DNA of 40,734 bases, taken from NCBI GenBank assembly GCA_009602735.1, contig WELA01005328.1, positions 984,877-1,025,610 of the forward strand, read 5' to 3'. Both the position numbers and the translations under genes were made by a program. The notes under the pieces are model-generated. The model saw only the letters and a list, made by a program, of their open reading frames with translations, did not search any database and was not told where the DNA came from. Positions 1-9,782 of this stretch are shown here, one piece after another. Position 1 is the first letter of the stretch. Each line of letters begins with the position of its first letter. This DNA is from Mesotaenium endlicherianum (taxonomy: Eukaryota > Streptophyta > Zygnematophyceae > Zygnematales > Mesotaeniaceae).

Positions 1-165
1 GACTTTGTCAGGGAACAAATGAGCAGAGCCGCTGCGCCAGAAGGCTCCAGACGGCCCAAAACCCGAAGCTGCCCAAACCTCCCATGGCTGCAGCAGCGTC
101 GCCCACTCTCGCTCCCATCCCCAATGGGCCCGCGGCGACCTGTCAGCATCGAGTCGACCAGCCCT

Positions 166-243
166 AAGCCTCCCTCCCTCCCTCCCCCTCCTCGCCGTCC
201 CTCCCTCCCTCCCTCCCTCTCTCCCTCCTTCCCTCTCCCTCTC
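166..243. repeat. CT-rich microsatellite
   Basis: Low-complexity tract built mainly from ccct/ccctt units on the plus strand. It lies inside a Pro/Ser-rich open frame (19-333) that looks purely compositional. No gene is claimed here. Confidence 0.85.
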
Positions 244-1140
244 TGGACAGCCACCCACGTGCTCCAGGCCTCCAAAGCGTGCAGGCTAGCAGCAAGAGCA
301 TCCTGTGGCCCAGCAGGTGAATCTGGGCAATAGCACGCCTTCCAAAAGTTCATGAAAGAGAATTGGAGTCACATTTGCAACCTAACACATTCAATAATAT
401 CTCCAATTTGCATTCAAATACCCAAAGAACGGGAGAGATGGAGCGGGGGGGAATCTCACTTGCTGCTGCAGGTGTTGACAAGCAATGTAGTACATCTGCA
501 GCAAGAAATCTTCAGCTACTTCTTGGCTTCGGGACCTACATATAGAGACATAAAAAACAGTGAGAGTTTTAATAAACATGAAAGAACTCCGGATAAACTC
601 CCAAAACGGATTGATTTGATGACTAACAACGACCCAAGCAAAATGCAAGCAATACAATGCAAGAGCAAAGAAGTAACCGAAGACAGCGAACTTACCAAAT
701 GGATAATAACGAAACGAATGAGGAAGATGGTCTCACTAGGAGGCGGCCTTAGACTTAGTCTCAAAGGGGTTTTGTATGTGCACAGAAGCAGTTGCAAACA
801 ATGTCGGCAAACGCAAAAAAGTTAGGCGTGCAAATTTAGGAAGTTTTCACAATTCCCGACGCAATTATTCTGACTCCCAAAGCTAAACGACCCAATAGTG
901 AAGGCGTCAATTGCGCCGAACCGTATCCGGCCGGCGCACGCGTGAATTTTACTTTGTTCGCTTAGTACGTGCGTACTGGTTCAGTACGCTTACTTAAGCG
1001 TACGAGAGTCGGCCAGTACGGCGCACGGCGTAACCCTGCTTATTTGCGGGAACTTCTTGTGGTGGGGTCATCTTTGCTATAGCGGCCGCCGCAGGATTTG
1101 ACGGTGCTCCTCCTTGTGGTGCTTCTTGTTGTTGCAGATG
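244..1140. other. Unassigned sequence, no gene seen
   Basis: I see no retroelement motif or convincing coding region here. The open frame at 352-825 has no recognisable domain and begins and ends within plain sequence. The one local structure is a hairpin with perfect 8-bp arms at 984-991 and 996-1003 (gtacgctt/aagcgtac, 4-nt loop), in a stretch rich in gtacg motifs. Confidence 0.6.
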
Positions 1141-1276
1141 TCGTGCATTATGGGGTTGAACGCGTCCAATCTAGGTAAGCAACACACAAGTGCACAAGGA
1201 AGACTTGCTACGGCAAAAGCAAAAATGCATGCAGCCTTATGGCCAAAAAGAGGGTCAGCTGTCAATTGTTTTAATT
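1141..1276 (-). repeat. Direct repeat copy 1 (LTR-like fragment)
   Basis: About 136 bp highly similar, by eye, to 2288-2423 and in the same orientation. Similarity starts at tcgtgca and ends at ttaatt. Copy 2 lies just beyond the 3' end of element P next to a purine-rich tract, so this repeat is probably the start of the LTR of P. Copy 1 would then be a solo or broken LTR piece. This assignment is inference. Confidence 0.6.
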
Positions 1277-2287
1277 AAGGAGTGTGTACTCTTCAGCGTG
1301 AGCACCTCAAGACTGTAATCTGGTTGGAAAACAGCTGATGAAGTCTGGCCCAAAAAATTGTTGGAAGCACATCATGATCTTCAAGGGTAGTCCTATGGCA
1401 GGGTTTAAGCTGTGACTTTGCTCACCACTTGTGAAGTTCTTCTAGTGACTGGAAGCCAGGAGGGCTTGCTCTTCACAAGAGAGAGACTCAGTGGTCCTGA
1501 AAACGCAAGAGGTAAAAGTGTAAGCTTTACTGATAACTCTGTGGCTTACAGCTGGCATAATTGCACTTTTAAAAAGATGTCCTTCTAAGAGCATCTACTG
1601 CTATATACTCCCTGCAAAATCGGCGCTGAAGGCGGCGGATTCGATGCACACAGTCACACTAGGAGGCTCTCCTAGGTCCACAAAAGTGGAGGCAAGGCAC
1701 GTACTAGCTCTCCCATTGGCTGAGCACAACACACACCAATAAAATATAGTGCAAGTAAGTGGATGCATGGCTCTCATTGGCGGAGCTTACCTCGAGTAAT
1801 GCTACCTAGATAATGCCTTACAAGTGGATCTGAAACGTGAGGAAGCTTCCTCTAAGAATAAGTGACGTAGTCACCAAGTTATAGCTCATATGGTGCTCAT
1901 ATACTATGCTAATACATGCTAAGTGTACTTTATCAAGCTCGCAAATTTGCATGCTAATGGCTAGAGGTCTTTGGAGTCGGGAAGAGCCAACAATGTCACC
2001 TTTGGGCACATTGAGTCACAAAGTGACCTTTGGTGGAATCCGCTAGGGGCCGGTAGGTGGCGCGGACTAGATCGCGAATATCTTGCTCGATACTTGATCA
2101 AATGGCGCGCAACCGATGCCGTTCGGAAGGTGACGCGATGCACTACACCTTGGCGACTTGGAATGTTAGCAAAGGTCAACGTATGAACGCATGAAGCAGG
2201 GTCAAAGTTGGCCTTCCTAGGTCGATGGTCGACGCACGTGTGTCTTGGCAGGGTCAACGGTCCCGACCTAATGAGTCATGACAGCTA
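1277..2287. other. Unassigned sequence between the two repeat copies
   Basis: No coding region is supported. Visible features are a hairpin with 7-bp arms at 1659-1665 and 1669-1675 (ctaggag/ctcctag), two attgg (CCAAT-type) motifs near 1719 and 1778, and an AT-rich aataaaatata motif near 1739. The stretch could be the rest of the P LTR or unrelated flanking DNA. A full-length second copy is needed to decide. Confidence 0.45.
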
Positions 2288-2423
2288 TCGTGCACTATGG
2301 GGTTGGACGCGCCTAATCTAGGTAAGCAACACACAAGTGCACAAGCAAGACTTGCTACGGCGAAAGCGAAAATGCATGCGGCCTTATGGCCAAAAAGAGG
2401 GTCAGTTGTCAAATGTTTTAATT
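2288..2423 (-). repeat. Direct repeat copy 2, probable start of the 3' LTR of element P
   Basis: Matches 1141-1276. On the minus strand it directly follows a purine tract (GCTTGGGGAGGAA, plus positions 2422-2434) that lies about 45 bp beyond the stop codon of the P polyprotein. A polypurine tract followed by a repeated sequence is the arrangement expected at a 3' LTR. The LTR start does not show a clean TG, so the exact boundary is uncertain. Confidence 0.55.
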
Positions 2424-2479
2424 CCTCCCCAAGCTCATTAGCCTCCAGCTGATGAGGTGACAATGCTACTGCTAGCTAA

Positions 2480-3770
2480 CTATGAGCAATCACTACAGAA
2501 CCAGTCTCCTACAGGAACGCGCTCCAAAGGGGAGTCAAGGCAGCCAAGGTTGCAGCTGTCGCAGTGCAGCACCTTGGCCTCCTTGCCAGGGCTGTGGCAG
2601 ATCTGGCACGCCCAGTTCCAGGGCAGCCGCGCGTCGCGGGGACAAATCTGCGCATCAAGGTAAGGAAGGTGGCATAGTCCACAGTTCTTCGTGTGGTCCT
2701 TGTGAAAACGGCCATCCGCGCCTTCCAGCTCCAGTACTCCCGACGCCAAGGCGCGCTTGACGCGCAGGATGACGGGCGAGCTGCTGTCGAGGGTTCTCTC
2801 CGTCTGGCGTCGTAGGTACACGTAGTCACCTTCGAAAAACTGCAACACCCGAGAACGATAGGCTCCTCCACGAGTCATGGCATACCTAAGCGTGTCGCGA
2901 TGCTGAGCGATACTGAGGTTGTCCATGGCCATGGGCATCAGGCGCTAGAACAGCTGAGCACGTAGCCCGATAAGAGCACTCCATGTGTCGGGACTGTCCA
3001 AGTCCAAGACACTCTCAGCCACGGTCCTGACAGCGGCGTGCAGGATGGGCTGGCGTCCATAAAGGAGAAAGTAGGGAGAATGCGAGGCCAAGGAGGCCTG
3101 GCGACTGAACCTGTATCCCATAGCCAGCCATGGGAGTGCGTCGTCCCAATGAGTGCTGTCGTGGGTCAGGCAGTACTTGCACAGCCCCAGCTTGACGATC
3201 TGAACCATGCGCTCTGCAAGGCCGTCAACCTGGGGGTGATCGCGAGAGGTAGTGCGGTGGTCGATCATGGAGCGCTGTAGCAGCTTCTAGAAGCTGCCCT
3301 AGAACTCCTTGCCTTGGTTGGTTAGCACCTCAGCGTAGGCGTCAAAACGGCTAAGGACCTGATCAAGGAACACCTGAGCGATCCCCTCAGTGGCCTTGCT
3401 GGGCAAGGGCACGAGCTCAATCCACTTGGACAAGTCCTCAATCATCACCAAGACGTAGAGGTTGCCTTGGCGGGACTTGGGTAACTTCCCGGCCAAGTCC
3501 AACGACCACCTGTAGAACAGCCCCTGAATGGACAGGGGGGCTGAGGGCAACAGTGCGCGCTGTGAAGCTCGAGCGCACACGGTCACAAAGAGTGCAGCTG
3601 CTGACGACATTGGCCACGACCTTAGCCATGCCATGCCACCAGCACTTTGCCTGCAGCAGGCTGAGAGTGCGCTTGAAACCGAAGTGTCCAAGCGCCTCGT
3701 GAACAGTGCGCACCAGCTGGCTACATATAGCCGGCTCGAGAACCACTAGGACGGAGCCGTCGGCCATCAC
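2480..3770 (-). pseudogene. pol: Element P integrase with C-terminal PHD-like finger (broken)
   Basis: Integrase part of a Ty3/gypsy polyprotein, which would insert element cDNA into the genome. The N-terminal HHCC zinc region (HEALGHFG then CTLCDRVR) is read near 3560-3730. The catalytic core follows in another frame (WSLDLAG, then VLTNQGKEF, then GLAERMVQ). The second catalytic Asp is Asn (AAC at 3317-3319), and stop codons interrupt at about 3297, 3285 and 2942. The last ~45 residues (2480-2610) are not a chromodomain. They form a Cys-rich finger, CQIC, CDSC, then CLDSPLERVP and WFCSDC, matching a PHD finger but lacking the GWH-type segment that holds the zinc-binding His. A frameshift near 3560 and several stops make it a pseudogene. 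Confidence 0.85.
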
Positions 3771-5462
3771 CCGCCTCAGTCAATCCTCCATGAAGACAGA
3801 ATCCTGGCTGCGCTTGAGTACGCGGTCGCGCTCCCTCGAGTCTATGCTTGGCGCCAGCTCCTTAGCAGCGAGGTACTGCAGCAACGCGCCATTGTCCCAC
3901 ACGTCCTCGGGCCGGCGCTGCTAGTTGTCTTGCTCTGCTGCCGCTACCAACGCCAGACGCCGCGTGTTGACCACCACCAGGTCACCGTCGGTGAGCCCCG
4001 CGGGCCGCGCATCACAGTCCATTGTGAAGGCCAAGAAGGCCGCCGCATGCCAGGCCACTGGCTCGTCCTCATTGTGCCAGGCCATAGTCAAATCCTTGGA
4101 GGACGGCAGTGGGTTACGGTTGAGGCCGTCGGCGTCCATGTTGGTCGAGCCTGGGCGGTGGTGCACGTCAAATGTGTACTCGTGCAGAATGAGTGCCCAT
4201 CGCGCGTACTTGCCTATAAGGCGCTCCGACGTCATGAGCCACTTGAGCGGCTGATGGTCGGGGACGAGGCAAAAGTGGGTGCCATAGAGGTAATGCCTAA
4301 AGTGCACAATCGCCTAGACCGCTGCCAGGCACTCCCCCTCGTAAGAGCCGTAGCCTCGGTGCGGTTGTTGCTGCGGCTGGCGCACGCCACCATGTGCTTG
4401 CAGCCGTTGTGCTCCTGAACCAGCACTGCTCCCAGCCCTGCCTGCGACTAGTCAATGTGGAGGATGAAGGGCTTAGTGTGGTCATGCCGCCGCAACACTG
4501 GGGCGCTCACCAGCAGCTCCTTGAGCTGATCAAACGCCGCCTGCTTCTCTGCTCCCCATGCATAGGCCACCCTCTTCCGCAACAAGTCGTTGAGTGGCTT
4601 AGCGAGCTCGCTGAAGCCAGGCACAAAGCGGCGGTAATAGTTGGCAATTCCAAGGAAGGCCCTCAGGTGCGAGATGTCCGTAGGAGGCGGGATGCCGGTG
4701 ATGGCCGAGATCTTGGCCAGCTGTGGTGCCAAGCCACTGGAGGAGAGGAGATGTCCGAGGTACTCCGCCTCTCGGGTCCCAAAGATGCACTTCCTTGGAT
4801 GGCACTTGAGCCCAACGGCCTCCAAGCGGTCCAAAACGGTGGTGATGTGGGCCACGTGCTCCTCGAACGCCTCACTAAAGACAAGCACGTCATCAATGTA
4901 GCACCGGGCAAGAGATAGCCCTGCCAGCTCCTTATCCATGACCCGCTGGAAGGTAGCTTGAGCGTTCTTCAACCCAAAGGGCATCACCCTCCACTTGTAA
5001 AGGCGTTGTTTCCCCAAAATGATGTCTTGTGCTGGTCCTCCACCGCACTGGGTATCTGGTTGAAGACCTGCCTCAAGTACAGCATCAAGAACCATGTGCA
5101 CGTGCCAATGTCATCAAAGTTCTTGTCAGGGTTAGGCATAGGATATTTGTCCTGCTCAGTGACCTCGTTTAGCTTACGATAGTCACCGCACATCCTCTTC
5201 TCAGACCAATTGCTTGAGGCATCTTCTTTGCCGGCATGACCGTAGGGGTCGCGTAGGTAAAGGAGGACTCCCAAATAAGCTGGTTGTCCTCCAGCTTGCC
5301 TGTCTGCGTGCTGATCAAGCCGTCCTCAAAGTGACTGTAGCGGTACCTCTTCGGGAAGATGGGTACGTCTGACATGAGGCGGAGCCTCATGGGGTCGCCA
5401 GTGTAGCGCCCCAATTCATGCATGCCACTGGCAAAGCAGGCACTGCGCCGAGCATTGAGCAT
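3771..5462 (-). pseudogene. pol: Element P reverse transcriptase and RNase H (broken)
   Basis: Would copy element RNA into DNA and degrade the RNA. Reading leftward, pre-RT and fingers residues lie at 5169-5462 (PIFPKRYRYSHFED, then PTVMPAKK) and continue in another frame at 4984-5274 (KRMCGDYRKLNEVT). The palm is in a third frame at 4448-5101, with MPFGLKNAQATFQ and the YIDD active site (RCYIDDVLVFS). The thumb reads LRAFLGIANYYRRFVPGF. A stop follows HID near 4446, where the family has Trp. RNase H continues with VLVQEHNG and then DHQPLKWLMTS at 3921-4307. At least three frame changes and several stops show that it is dead. It is the same element as the PHD-ended integrase downstream. Confidence 0.85.
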
Positions 5463-6030
5463 CTAATGCTACGTTGCTTGTTCCGTGGTAAAGGGTCCCC
5501 CCAGCTTCCATGTGGGGACTGCTGGAGGCGGAACCTGCCCTGCACCTATCGCCTCGTGGGATGCTGCGACACTGTGCCCTCCTGCCGACGTTGCTTATCC
5601 CATGGCAGAGAGCAGCTGGCCTGCCTCTGCTCCTGCTGGGATTTGCTAGCTTCTGCTGGCGCGTGCTGGCACCTGCTGGCTCCTGCTGGCTCCTGCTGAC
5701 ACCTGCCCTGCGGCTGCCAGCTGTCCCAGCGAAGCGGCCTGCCGGCGTAGCGGAGGAAAAAGAAAGGGGGAGCGATGCGGCTCCCTGGCCCGCTGTGTCC
5801 CCTCCCTGGACCGTCCCCCCCCCAGCGGGCCAGAGTCGGCATTGGATGCGGGTGGCGGGTGGTACGGGCGGCGAGGAGGGGCCTGCGGGGCAGGCCCTTC
5901 CCTCTGAGAGCGCCAACGGGTACTGGGTGGAGGGCGAGCGCTGTCGTCCTTGGAAGAGCTATCATTGGGTGCGTTCATGCGACGAGGAAGCTCGGGATGG
6001 CGGGCCGCTCAATAAAGGGGAGTCAAGGCC
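5463..6030 (-). other. GC-rich spacer of element P with short internal repeats
   Basis: Lies between the upstream polyprotein domain and RT of P. On the minus strand it reads mainly as Pro/Ser/Arg/Gly-rich peptide in several frames. Plus-strand units of gctggc/cctgctgg repeat between about 5636 and 5705. A short motif of the form L-x-HG-x-SNV appears twice in one minus frame. It is probably a low-complexity linker. Long plus-strand frames here are shadows. Confidence 0.5.
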
Positions 6031-6598
6031 TGCGTCTGCAAACGAAGCCAAGTGAACACGTTGGCATCAATGGCTTGTCCCAAAATCCAAATGCGATTGA
6101 CCTCGGTGATGCCATCCACCTAGGTCAGATGGGTCGGAAAGCCCATGGCGCGCTCCATCTCCACGGCGCGTGGCCGCTCGTACAAGCCAAAGGAAAGGTC
6201 AATGAGCATGCCGCGGGCTGCGCCACTGTAAGCGGCGCTGTCGTAGCGGCTGACAAAAGTAGGCAGAGCGCGCGTGACATCGCCGAGCACCTCACACGGG
6301 GCCTGCAACGGATGGGGCAGTAACGCGCTAGGCCAGCCGGGCAACGTCAAGGATGGAATCGACGTTGCGCATGTGGCGGGGGTGCCCGGCTGCCAGGGCC
6401 TCTAGCGTGCCTGGCAGAGCCAACTTGGTGAAGTAGGCGGTACGCAATGGGCAAAGGACCCAATTTGTGCGGTGTCGAGGACGGCCTCGCGTCCAAGGTA
6501 GCTGCTGCAGACCTCGAAGTCGGCGCGAACATTGGCTCGCTCGTCGCCGCGCACCGCCACATTCTCCAAGACCCACGCGAGGGAGTGAGGTGGCTGGC
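6031..6598 (-). pseudogene. Element P upstream polyprotein region, function unknown (broken)
   Basis: Minus-strand coding region upstream of RT, cut off by L1 at 6598. One frame reads YLGREAVLDTA near 6480-6500. Another reads LPGTLEALAAGHPRHMRNVD near 6355-6420. A third reads ALPTFVSRYDSAAYSGAARG and RAVEMERAMGFPTHLT at 6120-6350. That third frame continues past a TAG (6117-6119) with VDGITEVNRIWILGQAID before another stop near 6010. Continuation in frame past the stop, and switches between coherent peptides, show decay of a real domain. I do not recognise its function; the position fits the Gag/protease-to-RT interval. Confidence 0.6.
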
Positions 6599-7317
6599 TG
6601 TAATGAATCAGTATATTGGTAGATATAATATTCATTTAAGTGCAATAGTTAAAGAAGTGAAGTCTGCTGAACTTTAGATAATATTCAGTCTATTGGATTG
6701 TATAAAATAATCACTTTAATGACTCAGCCGGGGGCAGCAGGCTGAAGTCAACTTAGGTCAGCTTGCTGACACATTCTTTGACAGCCAGCTGACTTCCGTA
6801 CTCGACAGCAACAATCTGCATAGATATGCATCAAAGTGTGGTGTGCTAGATGAATGGCCAGATGACATCCTTAGGATGGATGGCGATTCGGAATGATGGG
6901 AGTTGGCGGTGGATTTGGTTAATCGAGGTCCTACCAACGCGGTTAACTCCCGAGTAGGCGGTGCCATCGCACTGGCCGTTGAACAGTAAACTCATTCCAA
7001 GTACATATGCTAGGTATTGCTCTCGAGTTCGGCATTCAAAAACGAGGCCAACTCTCTTGTACAGCTTATGGAGAGAGATCTGAATCCAAGGCGAGAAGCC
7101 ATTGATATGCACTGTCTTCTAGCCTTGCTTATGTGTGAGTTTACTGATTGCATTATTGATGCTAGTTTACTTGCATTTGCCTTACGAGTATTTTCCACTG
7201 CTAGTGTGTTGTCTTTTGCTGTCTAAACAATCAACGGAAAATACCATTAAGATTACTTGCTGATATGAAGATCTTCAGTAACTGTTAATCGCCTATTTAG
7301 TAAGTCGATTCATTTCA
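6599..7317 (+). repeat. LTR L1 of family 1 (5' LTR of copy A)
   Basis: 719 bp, starting tgtaatgaatcag and ending gattcatttca (TG...CA). It is homologous end to end with 12906-13619 and 20057-20776. It is followed by a primer-binding site and the gag start. By eye it is more diverged from L2 and L3 than those are from each other, for example around 6670-6715. Left flank ctggc (6594-6598) belongs to element P. Confidence 0.93.
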
Positions 7318-7318
7318 G

Positions 7319-7330
7319 TGGTGTCGAAGC
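7319..7330 (+). promoter_or_regulatory. Primer-binding site of copy A (initiator-Met tRNA type)
   Basis: tggtgtcgaagc lies one base after the LTR. It resembles the usual plant-type site complementary to the initiator-Met tRNA 3' end (tggtatcagagc) with three differences. The equivalent site in B is closer to consensus. Confidence 0.75.
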
Positions 7331-7351
7331 AGTTATCACATTCTTCTTTGT

Positions 7352-8829
7352 ATGGTAAGGACAAGGTCTCAAAGTAGCAACTCTCGAGACATGGAGAACC
7401 AGGATAACGAGAATGTCGAAAATCAGGCTGAAAGCCATGTAGCGGGAACCCGTACCTCTTCTGAAGCAGTGGCAGATACTGCAGCTAGAGAGGGTGCAGA
7501 TGAGTCAGCTGCTATTGCCGCAGTCGCAACACAGCAGGCTGAGGAGGAGAGAGCCAGAAGAGAAGTTGAACGATTAGCAAAGGCTGCTGAAGATAAAGAA
7601 AGGAGGGAAGGACAGCCAGCGGACGAGCGCACTGTCGAGAAACGAATGGCATCAAGGGCCAATATTCTGAATCCACCTCCTGCTGTACAACTCAATGTGC
7701 CCCTAGGTCAAATCCGTGACTGGCAGAATGCGGCAGGAATTGCTGCTGCAGGAGCGAGAGGGACTGTTGAGGACACTACTCAGCGAGTTAATGCCACTGC
7801 TACTGCTGAATTTGCTAGACTTCCACCTCAGAGTGTGGATTTGGGAGCATTGTTTGTGCAAATGCAATCGCAACTGGCGAGCATGTACCAGTCTCAACAG
7901 GATGACAAAAGAATCATAATGTCTCTGCTGCGAGACCAAGACCAACTGGGTTCTCAAACCACGGGTGGTGGTGGCAGGGGGCCTAGTAAGCCCAAGCCGA
8001 AATCTCCCCAGGATTATGATCCTGAGGGTAACAAAAAGTATTACCTGATCAAGTTTCTCGCGGATGTTGAGCAGTGGCTGGAAAACTACCCAAAACTGCA
8101 AGATCACGAGAAGGTCAGGCACACTGGGACTCTACTGAGAGGCAACGCAGCAGATTGGTGGCTATACTGGAAAAGAGAGCGTAAGGCTCGGCAACTCGGT
8201 GACCCTACTTGGGTGGAGTTTGTTGAGAAACTGCATGAGAAGTTTGATGTGATCAATTAGCAGGAGAAAGCTATCTATGCAATGATCTCCTTGACACTGA
8301 AGCAGACCACTTCAATTGCTGAGTTTGCTCAAAAGTTCCAAGAGAACATGATGAAGCAGCCAGACTTGCCAGAGCAGTATAGGATAGCATACTTCAGGTA
8401 TGGCTTGAAATCCGAAGTCTCTGGTCATTTTGCTGAGAAGAAGTATGAGAAACTGGCTGACTTGATCCAAGATGCTGATGCCTAGAATCAGCAGCAGTTC
8501 AATCACAAGCGCCAGAGTACTCTTTGGTGTCTAAGGTTGTCAAAAAGCCCCACGGTTCCTACAATGCAATAGAAGGAGGCCAGGCTGAGGATGATCAGGG
8601 TGATGAATTTGAGTATGAGTATAATGCTATGCAATCTAGAGGGAGAGGTGGTTTCTCTCGAGGCATTTATGGAAGTGGTGGTGGTAGGACTAAGCCGAGA
8701 CCAGCCTCAGCAAAATCTGTTTGCTTCCATTGCCAGCAGACGGGTCACTTCAGAGAGCAGTGTCCAGTCAAGCACCTCCCAAAGGTCAAGAGAGAAGACC
8801 AGCCTTTAAAAGACAGCAAGAGTCAGTAA
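7352..8829 (+). pseudogene. gag: Copy A Gag (capsid/nucleocapsid), broken
   Basis: Structural protein that would package element RNA. The ATG at 7352 matches the start in copy B. The N-terminus is Arg/Ser then Ala/Glu-rich and likely helical, followed by a gag domain. The zinc knuckle CFHCQQTGHFREQC (CX2CX4HX4C) lies at about 8721-8762. Against B, CAG has become TAG at 8258-8260 and TGG has become TAG at 8483-8485. A base is also missing near 8520, so the C-terminal third is in another frame (8524-8829). The normal stop is TAA at 8827-8829. It sits directly downstream of LTR and primer site and overlaps pol. Confidence 0.9.
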
Positions 8830-8844
8830 TCCAATTTACTGACT
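8805..8844 (+). promoter_or_regulatory. Candidate -1 ribosomal frameshift signal, copy A
   Basis: The heptamer TTTAAAA (8805-8811) is phased T TTA AAA in the gag frame, 15 nt before the gag stop. Pol continues in the -1 frame. A 7-bp perfect stem (agtcagt 8821-8827 with actgact 8838-8844) begins 9 nt after the heptamer. This is the standard X XXY YYZ plus spacer plus structure layout. Its use in vivo is inferred. Confidence 0.65.
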
Positions 8845-9767
8845 GTGAGGATGCTAGAGATAGTGAGTCGTCACCAGCTGCCCTCGTAGCAAGTATTATG
8901 GGTCCTATTGAACTGGAATCACTATGCATCCTTGACAACCAGATAAAGAAGACCATCAGCAATATAGATCTCCAGAGAGTGCACACTCTGGATGATCTTG
9001 TTCCACCTGATGTCCAACATTTTTTTGCTAAGTCAGGAGAACAATGCAAAAGTCAGGAAAAGACAGTCCCACCTATCCTACTGCATTGCATGATTGCAAG
9101 AAGGAAGGTGAGGGCATTTGTTGACGGAGGGTTGTCACATACTTTCATCCATAAGGACTAAGTTAAGCGGCGAAGGCTGCCTACTGTCTCCCAAGGGAAT
9201 AGAAAAATATTCCTTGGAGATGCCTCAAGTATCCCAGGAGGAATCATAACCAAGCCTATTGAGGTCCACTTAGGTTCTGGCATTGCAGTTCTAACTGAAA
9301 CGCTTACATTTGAGGTACTCAACTCTGGTTTTTATGATCTCGTGCTAGATAGGTCCTGGCTTAATAGATATCGAGCCGAAGTGTGTTGGAACATTAGTAC
9401 AGTTAAAGTGAGAGGAGCCAGTGATGGGCAGACTAACTTGGCACCCACCAGTGCTCTTCCTCTTGTCTTGTATGGTTGGCAAATGAAGGAAAAGGAGAGG
9501 CTTCCAGGAGGATGCAAACTGCTGAATGCATTGAAGTTCATCGAAAGCTGGAACCAGAAGGAATACGTAATGTTCTCTCTGCTGCTAAGAGAGGTACCCC
9601 CTCAACCTGAAGAAGTGGTTGAGAAAAAGGTAAGCCCTCCGGCGCACCCAACTGCTGCAAAAATTGTTGCACAGTACACTGATGTTTTCAATATGCCTCC
9701 AGGACTACCTCTTAAGTTGGAAGTGGATCACAAGATTGACTTATTACCTGGGAGTCAGCCACCCTGA
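8830..9767 (+). pseudogene. pol: Copy A protease and pre-RT linker, broken
   Basis: Retropepsin-like aspartic protease that would cut the polyprotein. It is read in the -1 frame relative to gag. The active-site region reads AFVDGGLSHTFIHKD near 9115-9158, with Gly where Ser or Thr normally follows the catalytic Asp. It is cut by TAA at 9159-9161, where B has an open Leu codon. Coding resumes in the same frame with YDLVLDRSWLNRY at about 9330 and continues to a pre-RT segment ending PGSQPP. A TGA (9765-9767) follows where fragment F has TGG. Confidence 0.85.
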
Positions 9768-9782
9768 CAACGCACTTATGGC

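Noticed and set aside
19..333. 104-codon plus-strand ORF rich in Pro and Ser
   Set aside because: It spans the CT microsatellite; the composition explains the open frame and no domain is visible.
352..825. 157-codon plus-strand ORF
   Set aside because: No recognisable motif, and overlapping frames on both strands are also open in this stretch.
3925..4918. Long plus-strand ORFs (about 109-174 codons)
   Set aside because: They lie antisense to the RT and RNase H of element P, where GC-rich coding sequence keeps the reverse frame open.
5510..6323. Plus-strand ORFs of about 180 codons
   Set aside because: Antisense to the P spacer and upstream domain. The minus strand carries the coherent peptides.
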